Source: JAWPMT01 sp965229785
GTDB taxonomy: Bacteria > Bacteroidota > Bacteroidia > Cytophagales > Cyclobacteriaceae
Reading direction: 5' to 3'
Assembly (NCBI GenBank): GCA_965229785.1
Contig: CBDDJS010000001.1
Location: 5,580,001-5,644,000, forward strand
DNA: 64,000 nt
Each line of letters starts with the position of its first letter. Within the stretch, counting starts at the first letter, position 1. The notes under the pieces were generated by a model, which worked only from the letters and a program-made list of their open reading frames with translations, was not told the origin of the DNA and did not search any database. Below, piece by piece: positions 44,201-53,846 of this stretch. The translations under genes and the position numbers were made by a program.

Positions 44201-45367
44201 TCATTTACTTTTAGCAACCGCCTGAGATAAACTTTTGATCAAACGATTGACATCACGCTCATCATTATAGACATTTGGTGATACGCGAACCGAAGTACCA
44301 CGAACGGAAACGCTTACTTTGTTTTGATGCATTATTTGTTGCAGGGTTTCCAAAGAGAGTCCTTCAGGTAGCGTCAAACCAAACAAGTGGTTACCCCTGG
44401 CATTAGCCTTTTCAATACCAAAACCCATGTTCGTGGCTTCTTCAATCAGAGGTTCGTTCAGAATTTTGCAGTATTCCTGAATGTTTTCGGGACCCCAATT
44501 CAAGATCTGTTTGAGCGCCTCTATCATCATGGGTACCAATATGAAATTACTGTGTTCCCCAACTTCATATCTTAATGCCCCAGGCTCATATTTATCTTTA
44601 TAATGGATCAAGCCTCCGAAATTTCTCGCGTCTTCCCTATTGATCCAGTTCTCCTCAATGGGCCTACCTTGGTCGAAAGCCTCACCAAAATACGCCAAAG
44701 CCATGCTGTACGGCCCAAAAAGCCATTTGTAAGCAGCGCAAACCAACATATCGGGTTGGATTTCTTTCACACTAAAAGGCAGTGCTCCCACGGATTGCGT
44801 TCCATCAACTACCAGCAAGGCGTCGTTTTCTTTTGTTCGCTTCCGAATCGCTTTTAAATCAAACAAAGTGCCATCAGCCCAGTGTACATTTCCTATGGCC
44901 ACCAACAATGTGTTTTCGTTGATGGATTCCAAAATATTTTGATTCCAGGTTTTGCCCTTTTCTACACCCTCGGGCTTAGGGACGAACCTAACTTTGATCT
45001 TGTCGGATTGCGCACTCAACCAGGGGTAAACATTACTGGGGAATTGTTCGTCCGTCAAAATGATCTCCCCTTCACGACCGGCCAGGTTTTTAACCACATT
45101 GGCCATGGCATAAGATACGGATGGTGCAGTTACAATACGGTTAGGATCATCACAATGAATGACTTGAGCAAATAGTTGTCGCAGCGTCTCAGAATCATGG
45201 AAGAAATCCTCAGGACTGATTTGATAAGGCTTTCGCTTTCTTTTGATTCCCTTTTTACCAGCGTTTTCTACTTTTTTTGATAAAGGTGCCATGTAGGCAC
45301 AGTTTAGATAAGCGTATTTTTTCTGAAGCTGGAATTTTTCGCGCTGGCAACTGAGCATATGGGTCAT
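44201..45367 (-). CDS. Class V aminotransferase-fold PLP enzyme
   Basis: 388 residues. PLP-site residues are visible in V-V-D-G-T-Q-S-V-G-A-L (the Asp and Gln that contact the cofactor) and A-A-Y-K-W-L-F-G-P-Y (Schiff-base Lys). The fold resembles cysteine desulfurase/kynureninase-like enzymes, but no mobile-loop Cys of the NifS/SufS pattern is evident, so the substrate is open. Its start codon overlaps that of the divergent Rieske gene (CATG). A later ATG at 45358 is an alternative start. Confidence 0.85.
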   Translation of the reverse strand: MTHMLSCQREKFQLQKKYAYLNCAYMAPLSKKVENAGKKGIKRKRKPYQISPEDFFHDSETLRQLFAQVIHCDDPNRIVTAPSVSYAMANVVKNLAGREGEIILTDEQFPSNVYPWLSAQSDKIKVRFVPKPEGVEKGKTWNQNILESINENTLLVAIGNVHWADGTLFDLKAIRKRTKENDALLVVDGTQSVGALPFSVKEIQPDMLVCAAYKWLFGPYSMALAYFGEAFDQGRPIEENWINREDARNFGGLIHYKDKYEPGALRYEVGEHSNFILVPMMIEALKQILNWGPENIQEYCKILNEPLIEEATNMGFGIEKANARGNHLFGLTLPEGLSLETLQQIMHQNKVSVSVRGTSVRVSPNVYNDERDVNRLIKSLSQAVAKSK

Positions 45368-45725
45368 GTTTAATGTGCCTAAATTACACGTTAACTACCG
45401 ATTAGAAGTGGAACAAATTGTCGTATTTGATTCAATTGATACTGCCAGAAGGGTTATTCCCGATGGAGAAAAACGTCAGGTTATAATTGGATCGAAAAAA
45501 ATATGCCTGGCCCACTATCGAGGTAAATTCTATGCCATGGACGATGCCTGTCCTCACATGGGTCACTCCCTTAATTCAGGAAACCTCAATCCTTTTGGCG
45601 AAATTGTTTGCCCCCTCCATACCTACCGATTTAATATGCATACCGGTGAAGAATCAGAACAACGTTGCTCCGCGCTAAGGACTTACCGCGTCATGGAAAA
45701 TGAGCGGTTATCGATTGAAATATAA
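45366..45725 (+). CDS. Rieske-type [2Fe-2S] ferredoxin
   Basis: 119 residues with the cluster motifs C-P-H-M-G-H (C-x-H) near residue 59 and C-P-L-H (C-x-x-H) near 79, spaced as in stand-alone Rieske ferredoxins and NirD-like proteins. It is probably an electron donor to an oxygenase or a redox subunit; no partner oxygenase is adjacent. The ATG overlaps the divergent PLP-enzyme start, leaving no intergenic promoter, so transcription must start inside the neighbour. It converges on the antiporter gene, two bases away. Confidence 0.88.
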   Translation: MFNVPKLHVNYRLEVEQIVVFDSIDTARRVIPDGEKRQVIIGSKKICLAHYRGKFYAMDDACPHMGHSLNSGNLNPFGEIVCPLHTYRFNMHTGEESEQRCSALRTYRVMENERLSIEI

Positions 45726-45727
45726 GA

Positions 45728-46921
45728 TCAATAATTGGGGTTCAGAAAATGAACAAGGCTAAGCAAGCCATCGGCTATATTTTGTGCCCACTCCTGACCG
45801 GAACCTCTGCCTACGATATAGACTACAAAAAGCACGTAGATTCCGAGCAAGATCATCGCCTTGTTTCTGCCCATGTACTTTCCAGACGTAAAGATCAGAA
45901 CGGCAACAACGGTCAGTAGCCATAATAGGAATCGCAATTCCAGGCTCAGGTCCACTATTTCCGGAGGCATGATGATGGGGCCTTTGATGATCGTGAAGAT
46001 GAACAAAGGAAGACCCAGTGCAAAACAGATGTCAAAAATATTACTACCAAGCGCATTGGAAATCGCATCATCGTATTGTCCACGCTTGGCATCTTTCATT
46101 GAAATAATGGTATCCGGGAAACTTGAAGCCGCTGCAGCAAGGATCAGAGCAACAAACATTACCGGAATATTCAATCCGCTGAATTCTCCCAGATAAGGAA
46201 CGGTATAGGTGTCTGCGCCTATCCACTCACAAGCGACCACCAGGAAATAACACACGAGGGCAATGGCAACGGTTGAGAAAATGAGCAAGGACCAGGCACG
46301 CGTTCCATTGATAGGTGAATTGCCTAGAAAAAGTGCTTCAAGGTCAAACTGGAAAAAAGCTTTGAGTTTGCCAGGGCGTTCTTCATCATCATCTTCGTCT
46401 TCATTTTCTTCATCATCCTTGGCTTTCTCTTCTGCCGTTTTCTTAGTCATTGTGCTAAACATGTAGACGATGTATACCACATAGACTAACATTAATAGCA
46501 ATCCGTGATACCAATCCAGTTTCGATCCACTTACCAGCACCAGAAATATCAATTCGGCGAGGATAAGAGCGATACCATCACGACGCATGGCTTTTTGTGA
46601 TACAGTGATCTTATTAGTCAGGCCCATGGAAATCACCGCCAAAATCGAGACGGCAGGTATGACCATACTGTTGAAAATCGCGCTACCGGCCGTTGTTCCG
46701 ATCCCACCAGAAAATCCACTGGCATCTTGCAAGATAAAAAGGAAGAAAAGTGAGGTAAAAACCTCAGGCATGGAACTGGCAATGGCGTTGATGGTAGCAC
46801 CCCTTACCCCTTCGGACAAGTGTCTACCCACATATTCAGAGGCGGTCATAAAACCATCTCCTGCTCTCCAGATTACCAGGCAGCAAATGGTAATCAGAAG
46901 CAAAGGTATTAGTATTCCCAT
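45728..46921 (-). CDS. Sodium/calcium exchanger family (CaCA) antiporter
   Basis: 397 residues, about ten membrane helices. The two inverted alpha repeats are seen as G-A-T-I-N-A-I-A-S-S-M-P-E-V near residue 40 and A-A-A-A-S-S-F-P-D-T-I-I-S near 262, each with its acidic residue in the ion path, plus G-S-N-I-F-D near 291. A strongly acidic cytoplasmic loop near 168-186 (D-D-E-E-N-E-D-E-D-D-D-E) sits between the halves and could bind Ca2+ or Mg2+. It would exchange Ca2+ for Na+ or H+ at the inner membrane. Confidence 0.9.
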   Translation of the reverse strand: MGILIPLLLITICCLVIWRAGDGFMTASEYVGRHLSEGVRGATINAIASSMPEVFTSLFFLFILQDASGFSGGIGTTAGSAIFNSMVIPAVSILAVISMGLTNKITVSQKAMRRDGIALILAELIFLVLVSGSKLDWYHGLLLMLVYVVYIVYMFSTMTKKTAEEKAKDDEENEDEDDDEERPGKLKAFFQFDLEALFLGNSPINGTRAWSLLIFSTVAIALVCYFLVVACEWIGADTYTVPYLGEFSGLNIPVMFVALILAAAASSFPDTIISMKDAKRGQYDDAISNALGSNIFDICFALGLPLFIFTIIKGPIIMPPEIVDLSLELRFLLWLLTVVAVLIFTSGKYMGRNKAMILLGIYVLFVVYIVGRGSGQEWAQNIADGLLSLVHFLNPNY

Positions 46922-47089
46922 ACGGCAAGCACGATTACGGTGCGTCTTTCATACAATTAAGACTAAAGCGAAAATAAACAATTTCGGCTTGCAACCGCCA
47001 TTCATCCACAAATTCCAATTATTTATCACCTGCTGATGCAACCTTTTATAATATTTTGAATCTAATACATAAGGTCAAATTAACTCATC

Positions 47090-49465
47090 ATGTTCACTAA
47101 CTTCCTGAAGACTACCGTGCGGAATATGCTCCGCAACCGGGCTTACGTCATTATCAACATCATTGGTTTAGGCTTATCACTGGCGTGTTGCATCGTTGGC
47201 TACCTCAATTACATGTATGCGTCAGATTTTGATAAGAACCATGAAAATCACGCAAGGATCTATAAGATCCAGATCAATAAAACGGTTCAGAACCAAAAGA
47301 TTCCCTATGGTATAACTCCATTACCATTAGGCAATGAAATCAAGAAAGATCTGGCAGGCATTTCTCATACGGTACGCTATACCAGTTCCGGGATGGTCAT
47401 GCAACGAGGAGAGAAGATCCTCAATAAACGTATTGGGTTTGCGGGCGTGGATTTCTTTGAAATGTTCACCTTCCCTTTCAAGTATGGTGATAAGAGCGCC
47501 TTCCTGACTCCCGGGAATATCATTTTATCCGAAAATACGGCTGAAGTGTATTTTGGAGATGTTGACCCTACGGGAGAACTGATCAAAGTGATCCAGTCCG
47601 ATGGTACACCAAAAAGCTTTGTCGTCGGAGGGGTTTTAGAGAAGATACCACAAAATTCGAGCATCAGGTTCCATGCAGTAACGCTATTCGATACCTATTT
47701 GGATTTCAATGAATGGAATAATGATCGATGGAGGTCATTTGTAGCTGGAACTTTCATTATGACCGACGGTGATGAATATCCCGGACACATTCCAGGCATT
47801 CTTGATGAGCGTTACGTTGAAATTCAAAACCGGGCGAGAGATGACTGGAAGGTTTCCGGTTTTTACCTGGAGCAACTGACAACCCTGGGCAAGAATGCAC
47901 AAGATGTAAGGGCGAACTGGCTGAGTGAACCACCACCGGCACCGGCGGTAATTGTTCCTTTGATCATGGCGGTACTCATGTTGATCATCGCCTGCTTCAA
48001 TTTCACCAATACATCCCTTGCGATCTCAAGTAAAAGACTCAAAGAGATCGGTGTTAGGAAAGTCATGGGTGGAAATCGAAGACAACTAATTTTCCAGTTT
48101 ATGGGTGAAAACATAGCCTTATGTGTCATAGCGATGTTGCTGGCCCTGGTAATCTCGGTTTATTTGGTTCCTGCATATAGTTCCATGTGGGATTTCATTG
48201 AACTGAAACTTTCTTTGACAGAAAACCCGGAGATATACCTATTCCTGACGGGGCTGTTGTTATTTACATCTATTACTGCCGGAGCATACCCTTCATTATA
48301 TGTTTCCAGTTATGAACCCGTATCGATTTTGCGAGGTAGCCTTAAAGTAAAAGGGACCAACGCGCTATCGAAGATCTTGTTAGGCTTTCAGTATTCTCTA
48401 ACGTTTTTGGCGCTTATTTCCAGCCTTGCATTTATTGGAAATGCCCGCTATCAAAGAGATTTGGATGTGGGATTTAAAAAGGACGGAATCATTGCCGTGC
48501 AACTGGATACGGATGATTTTCAGACTTATTTCGATCGGGTTAGTCAGTCAAGTACCATGGAAATGGTGGCAGGAACTTCTGAGCACATTGGCCGATGGAA
48601 TTATGCCCGAACCCTGCGACAAGGTGAAAAAGAGATGGAAACCAGCATGATGGACCTGGGTCTGGACTACCATGAACTGATGGACCTTCAATTGGTAGCT
48701 GGTCGCTATTTCGAAAAAGACTTAAAGGAGTCCGACAGAAAGAGTTCCATTATTGTGAATGAGCAATTGGTTAGAGAATTTGGTTGGGATGAACCCATCG
48801 GGAAAAGAGTTCAGATCAATGATTCAACTCGTTTGACAGTAATTGGTGTACTGAAAGACTTTTATGCTTATGGGTTTTGGGAGAAAGTTGAACCAATGGG
48901 TTTTCGACCGGCAACAGATAACCGAATGAATTTTGTAGTGGCCCGAATGAAACCCGAAAATGCTACGCAAGCTTATGAGGAATTGGAAGCCACATGGTAC
49001 GACGTGGTACCTAATAAACCGTTTAATGGTGACTACCAGGACGAATTCATCAAAGAGTCAAATCTTGTCAATAACAATATTGCCATTCTATTTACTTTTC
49101 TTGGTACACTCGCTCTCATTCTATCCTCGATTGGATTATTTACCCTGGTATCCCTGAATGTGATCAAGCGTATCAAAGAAATTGGCATCAGAAAGGTATT
49201 GGGCGCCAAAGTCAGTTCAATCGTGAATTTATTGAACAGGCCTTTTATTGTCATTATTTCAGTTTCCGCCATAATTGGGACCGGTTTAGCGTATTTGTTG
49301 ATAGACCTGCTGCTGTCTACGATTTTCCATTATTACCAGGCGGTAACCATATTCTCGTTGGTACTGCCATTCATCGTATTATCAATCATTTCGCTGACTA
49401 CTTCCTCAAGTAGGGTATTGGTTGCGGCAAAGAGAAATCCTGTGGAATCGCTCAGATACGAGTGA
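47090..49465 (+). CDS. FtsX/MacB-type ABC transporter permease
   Basis: 791 residues with a duplicated MacB_PCD-FtsX layout typical of Bacteroidota. Helix 1 is near 20-42 (N-I-I-G-L-G-L-S-L-A-C-C), periplasmic domain 1 is about 45-280, and three helices lie near 290-410 with K-R-L-K-E-I-G-V-R-K-V-M-G. A second periplasmic domain is about 440-655, and the last helices near 670-780 include R-I-K-E-I-G-I-R-K-V-L-G. The I-G-x-R-K-V-x-G motifs contact the ATPase. No ATP-binding subunit is encoded nearby. A terminator follows directly. Confidence 0.93.
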   Translation: MFTNFLKTTVRNMLRNRAYVIINIIGLGLSLACCIVGYLNYMYASDFDKNHENHARIYKIQINKTVQNQKIPYGITPLPLGNEIKKDLAGISHTVRYTSSGMVMQRGEKILNKRIGFAGVDFFEMFTFPFKYGDKSAFLTPGNIILSENTAEVYFGDVDPTGELIKVIQSDGTPKSFVVGGVLEKIPQNSSIRFHAVTLFDTYLDFNEWNNDRWRSFVAGTFIMTDGDEYPGHIPGILDERYVEIQNRARDDWKVSGFYLEQLTTLGKNAQDVRANWLSEPPPAPAVIVPLIMAVLMLIIACFNFTNTSLAISSKRLKEIGVRKVMGGNRRQLIFQFMGENIALCVIAMLLALVISVYLVPAYSSMWDFIELKLSLTENPEIYLFLTGLLLFTSITAGAYPSLYVSSYEPVSILRGSLKVKGTNALSKILLGFQYSLTFLALISSLAFIGNARYQRDLDVGFKKDGIIAVQLDTDDFQTYFDRVSQSSTMEMVAGTSEHIGRWNYARTLRQGEKEMETSMMDLGLDYHELMDLQLVAGRYFEKDLKESDRKSSIIVNEQLVREFGWDEPIGKRVQINDSTRLTVIGVLKDFYAYGFWEKVEPMGFRPATDNRMNFVVARMKPENATQAYEELEATWYDVVPNKPFNGDYQDEFIKESNLVNNNIAILFTFLGTLALILSSIGLFTLVSLNVIKRIKEIGIRKVLGAKVSSIVNLLNRPFIVIISVSAIIGTGLAYLLIDLLLSTIFHYYQAVTIFSLVLPFIVLSIISLTTSSSRVLVAAKRNPVESLRYE

Positions 49466-49494
49466 CGACACTGCAGGATGGTTAAGTTGATCTG

Positions 49495-49522
49495 CTCCCT
49501 GGAAGTATTCAGGGAGTTTTTT
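49495..49522 (+). terminator. Intrinsic terminator of the permease gene
   Basis: CTCCCTG and CAGGGAG form a 7-bp stem with an eight-base loop, followed by six Ts, 30 bp after the stop codon. Confidence 0.9.
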
Positions 49523-49683
49523 CGTTTGAGATGAGTATGCCTGGAATACTACAGGTTTTTGTATGACCGGTTTCAGGAAAAACCCGCAAAATTTCACGAA
49601 AATCAGATTCATAGACGCAAAACGTCTTCTTGAAAGTGAATTTTGAATATATTTTCGCTATCAAAAGTATGTGCGGAACAAAG

Positions 49684-49709
49684 TTGCAAAATAAAATAGC
49701 ATTTTGCAA
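49684..49709. promoter_or_regulatory. Palindromic operator upstream of the XRE regulator
   Basis: TTGCAAAAT and ATTTTGCAA are perfect 9-bp inverted arms with an 8-bp spacer. Outer GCGGAA and TTCCGC arms lie at about 49674-49679 and 49714-49720. The site is 37 bp before the chosen start of the helix-turn-helix gene and is a likely autoregulatory operator. Confidence 0.6.
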
Positions 49710-49745
49710 ACGGTTTCCGCTTTTTGTGTATTAAGCCTATATGAA

Positions 49746-50189
49746 TTGAGCATTTTAGCGGAAAACCTTAAGTTCTTACGTCAACGGAATAACCTGACGC
49801 AAACGAAATTTGCAGAACAATATGGTCTGAATCGCGGCAATGTGGATTCTTATGAGAAAGGCACGGAGCCCAAACTCAAAGTATTGATCGAGATTGCCAA
49901 GAGTCACAAAGTCAACTTAATGAACATGTTGACACTCAAGATGACCCAGGAAAACTTCCATCTTTTTGCGGAGGACATGCCTTTGATGTCTGATGTAGCG
50001 GAAGATCCGGCGGCCACTTATGGTGATTCTGAGATTTATATGCTGCTTCGAGATATCGAAGACAGTGAGGCGAAAGAACAAAGAATAGATATTTCCAAGA
50101 AGATCATGCACCTGGTGAATCGAATCATGTCCGAGAATTCTACGTTACGCAGGGATATGATGGAGTACTTGAAGAAAGACCGCAAGTAG
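49746..50189 (+). CDS. XRE-family helix-turn-helix regulator
   Basis: 147 residues from a TTG at 49746, giving M-S-I-L-A-E-N-L-K-F-L-R-Q-R-N, a normal start for the HTH_3 fold. The open frame reaches back to a TTG at 49704, but that lies inside the palindromic operator. The HTH runs L-T-Q-T-K-F-A-E-Q-Y-G-L-N-R-G-N-V-D-S-Y-E-K-G. The C-terminal half is acidic and helical (dimerisation likely) and ends D-M-M-E-Y-L-K-K-D-R-K. Monocistronic; target unknown apart from the probable own operator. Confidence 0.85.
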   Translation: MSILAENLKFLRQRNNLTQTKFAEQYGLNRGNVDSYEKGTEPKLKVLIEIAKSHKVNLMNMLTLKMTQENFHLFAEDMPLMSDVAEDPAATYGDSEIYMLLRDIEDSEAKEQRIDISKKIMHLVNRIMSENSTLRRDMMEYLKKDRK

Positions 50190-50207
50190 GATCAGCGAAA
50201 TTTCTAC

Positions 50208-50242
50208 CAACTGAATGGAGAAATACAATGATCCTTCAGTTG
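50208..50242. repeat. Hairpin C, weakly similar to the dispersed repeat
   Basis: CAACTGAA pairs with TTCAGTTG, extended by GG/CC after a one-base bulge. The loop TGGAGAAATACAAT and the 3' flank ATTGAGCTAA resemble copies A and B, but the stem sequence differs. It lies 19 bp after the XRE gene and may serve as its terminator. The remainder of 50190-50522 has no gene I can support. Confidence 0.4.
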
Positions 50243-50503
50243 ATAAGGTATTGAGCTAACAGGTATTTAGAGGGACACAATCAAGATTGTCGTAATTGAT
50301 CAGGTGATCAAGTTTTAGTAGTGTATTAAACATTGCTTTAGAGCAGGGTACTAATTAATTTTCTCTCGACAGATAGCTATTGAGATCTGAGCCGTCTTAA
50401 AATGAAGAGTTCCGAGTTTTACCAGACGGTACTCATAAGTTCACCAGAACTTTTCAAGTAACTCCAATACAACCCCGTAACCTAATAAGCTTAATAAGCA
50501 CAA

Positions 50504-50520
50504 GGAATCGTCCCGATTCC
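50504..50520 (-). terminator. Hairpin after the GAF-domain gene
   Basis: GGAATCG and CGATTCC form a 7-bp stem with a three-base loop, two bases beyond the stop codon at 50523. The following minus-strand sequence is only moderately T-rich. Confidence 0.5.
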
Positions 50521-50522
50521 TA

Positions 50523-52865
50523 TCAAGACGCTGCTCTTTTTTCCGGACGATTAGCCACACTCAAACGCTCCAGCTCTCGCACAATACCTTCCGCCGACTT
50601 TTCAGGTCTGACCCTAAAGGCTTTCAAACCACTGACTCCTTGCAGTTCTTCCAAAACAAACTGCTCGAATTGTGGAGAAATGAGTCCTTTGTGCGCCAGG
50701 TACTCGAGATAAGTCAGGTATTCCCTGGCATCTTCTTCCCTGTTGTAGACAATAGAAATGGTTTCCGCTTGCGTAAGCCGCTCAGAAGAATCTTTGATTC
50801 TCACTTTATCGATCCGCTTTTTGATGATCTCGTACCGAATGTTGTAAGCCCCATCCACGTCGAATTGTTTTTCATCCATGCGGAACTTAACGGAAAGTGG
50901 CTGGCTGTGTACCAGGATCAGATGGCCTACATCCAGGGGCATGCTGAGGTCCTCTTTCAGTTCCCGCGTTTTCTTGGAAATCTCAATGGTGATCAGCAAT
51001 TGCCATAAACGCAGGTTTTTCAGGTATAACCTGCTGAATTTTTTGTTTCTGGAGATCGAATCACCTACGTAGATATTGTACTCTACACCATCTGTTTTGT
51101 AACGCTCAAAATAGTGTGGAAATATTTCTTGTGCACGGTCTTGTTCTTCCTCGAGCAAACTGGCGATCGTCTCATTGATCTTCGTCAGGCTCGCTTCAAA
51201 GTTTTTGCGCTTATCGTATATGATGCCAACCTCCGGATCCAGCTTATTCCAATAGCCCTTATTACTAAATTCAACGAAATCAGGCATGTCTTCTTCCAGA
51301 TCTCTGATCAAAGGTTCGATATCCTGTCGCAGGAAATTGACAATTAAGTTCTCATCTTCAGAGATCAATCCCTTCTTAAGCCGGGTGATCTGCTTGGCAA
51401 TACGATAGATGGCTTCTCCGATAATGGGAAAATCTCTTCTTTTCTTTCCTTCGGCCAATACCTCTTTGGCCAGTTTCAATTGTTGCGTTAAGTCTGCAAC
51501 GATTGCATTGTTCCTTTGAACGGAAGAATTTCTAATGTCAGAAGAACCAAACAAAGGATGTACATCCTTGAAAATGATCTCCTCGTGTGCTTCAGAGATG
51601 CCTTTGCTTTCCTGATCAAGAATTTTGTACGCCGCCTCAGTGAATTTCCACTCTACTGAAGGGTGTATGGAGGTATAGTGTTCTTTGATGATCCCGCTGA
51701 TCCGGTTTTCCACCTCTTTCATTTTGCGGGCCATCCCATTCGCGAAAATCGGGAGAATATCCTCGATCTTGGCAAAGTCTATGGCGCGGAGCGATTCAGA
51801 GTTGCTTACCATTTCGAAGTGACCAATGAATTCCCCATCAGAATACAAAGGAGCGACAATTACACTTCGATAATCCGGAACAGGATCTTTGCTGAACATG
51901 AGACTGCAAGAGATTTCCGGAACAATCACAGGTTTACCTGTTCGCTGAATTTCTGCGCTGATCTCATGAAAGGCATTAAGAAAATTATCGTCTTTATCGA
52001 CCAACAAACTCCAGGTACCCCCTTCTCCGCAGGCTTGATAGTTATTCTTAAACGTATGGAAACTGCTGATCCCGAGCCTTAAGTCAGGAACTTCGACCAA
52101 AGACCTGAACTGCTGTTCTACATAGTCAAAAAACCTAGGGTCTTCACTAGTGGTTTCCAGAATATTTTGTTTCAGGTTTTTAACAATCTCCTCTTGCGTG
52201 ATCTCTGTCAGGGAGTAGATTGAAAACCCGGTGAATTCAAAATGCTTTGGTGGCAACTTCTCATACCAAAGTTCCAGGTTGTGGCTTTGGATGAGTTCAT
52301 CTATCTCTTCGAGGGATAATTCAGGTTTTTCTCCAATCAGTGAAATCTCACAAAACCGAGCATCAAACCCTACATGGAAATACTTCTGAAGTCCATTTTC
52401 CTCTTTCAGGGTCATGGTCATGTATTCCAGAGGAGGTAGTTTTACTCCGTAGAATTGATTGAGAATGGCGCCATATGCGGCCATATTCTTCGTTTGGGCA
52501 ATTTCTTCAGGAGTCTTATCACTGACCATGTTGAGCAGAGAACCTGCTTTATCAATGAGTTCCCGGAAAGGAGCCGTTGAATAAAAGTAGTCCAGCGAAA
52601 ACGGGCGAAAGACAGCAACGATCTGGTCATTACTGACCGCCGGCGGTACCACCGCAGAGATGATCACATCGATCAGGTGCTGATGATCTGTTATCAACGA
52701 TGAATCACTGATATTTTCTCGGAGGAAAGGATACTGATCAATCTCCTCTACCAGTTTTTTCGCCGTACTGGCTGTTATGGGATTGTCGCTGTAGCGCTGC
52801 AATTCCCAGTAGCCTATAATGGTGCTCAGTTTGAGCGACGATTTAAAAGGGAAGTCCTCCAACAT
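50523..52865 (-). CDS. GAF-domain protein
   Basis: 780 residues, cytoplasmic. A GAF-like sensory fold covers about residues 270-385 (F-L-N-A-F-H-E-I-S-A-E-I near 295, then R-S-V-I-V-A-P-L-Y-S-D-G-E-F-I-G-H-F-E near 335). The rest is helical, with no kinase, cyclase or GGDEF motif, so output is unclear. The C-terminal part (residues about 560-760) includes Y-L-K-N-L-R-L-W-Q-L-L. It is a monocistronic gene. A probable signal-sensing protein whose ligand is unknown. Confidence 0.75.
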   Translation of the reverse strand: MLEDFPFKSSLKLSTIIGYWELQRYSDNPITASTAKKLVEEIDQYPFLRENISDSSLITDHQHLIDVIISAVVPPAVSNDQIVAVFRPFSLDYFYSTAPFRELIDKAGSLLNMVSDKTPEEIAQTKNMAAYGAILNQFYGVKLPPLEYMTMTLKEENGLQKYFHVGFDARFCEISLIGEKPELSLEEIDELIQSHNLELWYEKLPPKHFEFTGFSIYSLTEITQEEIVKNLKQNILETTSEDPRFFDYVEQQFRSLVEVPDLRLGISSFHTFKNNYQACGEGGTWSLLVDKDDNFLNAFHEISAEIQRTGKPVIVPEISCSLMFSKDPVPDYRSVIVAPLYSDGEFIGHFEMVSNSESLRAIDFAKIEDILPIFANGMARKMKEVENRISGIIKEHYTSIHPSVEWKFTEAAYKILDQESKGISEAHEEIIFKDVHPLFGSSDIRNSSVQRNNAIVADLTQQLKLAKEVLAEGKKRRDFPIIGEAIYRIAKQITRLKKGLISEDENLIVNFLRQDIEPLIRDLEEDMPDFVEFSNKGYWNKLDPEVGIIYDKRKNFEASLTKINETIASLLEEEQDRAQEIFPHYFERYKTDGVEYNIYVGDSISRNKKFSRLYLKNLRLWQLLITIEISKKTRELKEDLSMPLDVGHLILVHSQPLSVKFRMDEKQFDVDGAYNIRYEIIKKRIDKVRIKDSSERLTQAETISIVYNREEDAREYLTYLEYLAHKGLISPQFEQFVLEELQGVSGLKAFRVRPEKSAEGIVRELERLSVANRPEKRAAS

Positions 52866-53016
52866 TTATCAAAGTTAATCAATTGTGAAGTCTATTGAAA
52901 TACGCTGAAAATCAGAAATATGTTCCCCAGATCAAAAAGAAATACTTTACGTGGAGCATTCAGGGTTCATTTTAAGTGCTCATTGTTTAATTTTTCGCAC
53001 TAAAGAATCTGAGAGC

Positions 53017-53778
53017 ATGTACATCAATCTTTCAGGCCTCAATATCCTTGTGACCGGGGCCAGCCGTGGAATTGGAAAAGCGATATCAACAAAACTGGCG
53101 GAAGCTGGTGCAACAATAGCGATACATTACAACAAAAATGTCCGCGAAGCGGAAAACCTGGCTCATGTTCTGGGCAATGAATCCAAGGCTTTTCAGGCAG
53201 ACCTGTCCAAAGAGGATGAGGCGCTAAAACTCTTTGAGCGTGTGACTCTGGAAATGGGTAGTGTAGAGATCCTGATCAATAATGCCGGGATTGCGAAATC
53301 CGCATCAATTACCGGTGATGATGAATCCTGGCAACAATCCTGGGACGAAACCATGCAGGTAAACCTGAATTCACCAGCGATGCTCTGCAAAAAGGCGGTG
53401 GAGCATTTTATCAAAAGAAAGGCAGCAGGTCGCATCATCAATATTTCATCCCGCGCAGCATTTCGTGGAGAAACGGGTGATTACATTGCTTACGGAGCCT
53501 CAAAGGCAGGAATGGTATCATTGACCCGATCTCTCGCCAAGTCATTTGGCAAGCATGGCATCAAAGCGTTTAACATTGCCCCGGGCTTTGTTCGGACCGA
53601 TATGGCCAAAGAATTCATGCAGCAATATGGCGAGGAACACGCCAAAGGAGACATAGCCTTGGAAAGGTTAACCGAACCCAAAGACCTGGCACCATTGATC
53701 ACGTTCATTGCCAGTGGAATGGCCGACCATGCGACAGGTTCTACGTTTGATGTGAATGCAGGTAGTTACCTGCATTAG
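53017..53778 (+). CDS. Short-chain dehydrogenase/reductase
   Basis: 253 residues from the ATG at 53017; a frame open to 52951 adds an unconserved segment. NAD(P) motif T-G-A-S-R-G-I-G is near residue 12, N-N-A-G near 88, the catalytic Ser in I-N-I-S-S-R, and Y-G-A-S-K for the catalytic Tyr/Lys. The C-terminus has N-I-A-P-G-F-V-R-T. It resembles FabG-type 3-oxoacyl reductases, but the isolated context does not prove the substrate. Confidence 0.92.
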   Translation: MYINLSGLNILVTGASRGIGKAISTKLAEAGATIAIHYNKNVREAENLAHVLGNESKAFQADLSKEDEALKLFERVTLEMGSVEILINNAGIAKSASITGDDESWQQSWDETMQVNLNSPAMLCKKAVEHFIKRKAAGRIINISSRAAFRGETGDYIAYGASKAGMVSLTRSLAKSFGKHGIKAFNIAPGFVRTDMAKEFMQQYGEEHAKGDIALERLTEPKDLAPLITFIASGMADHATGSTFDVNAGSYLH

Positions 53779-53846
53779 GTGATACGAACTTTATTAGCGA
53801 TATTTCGTGTTAACTACAGCACGTCATCACTTATCAAATCGCCATT

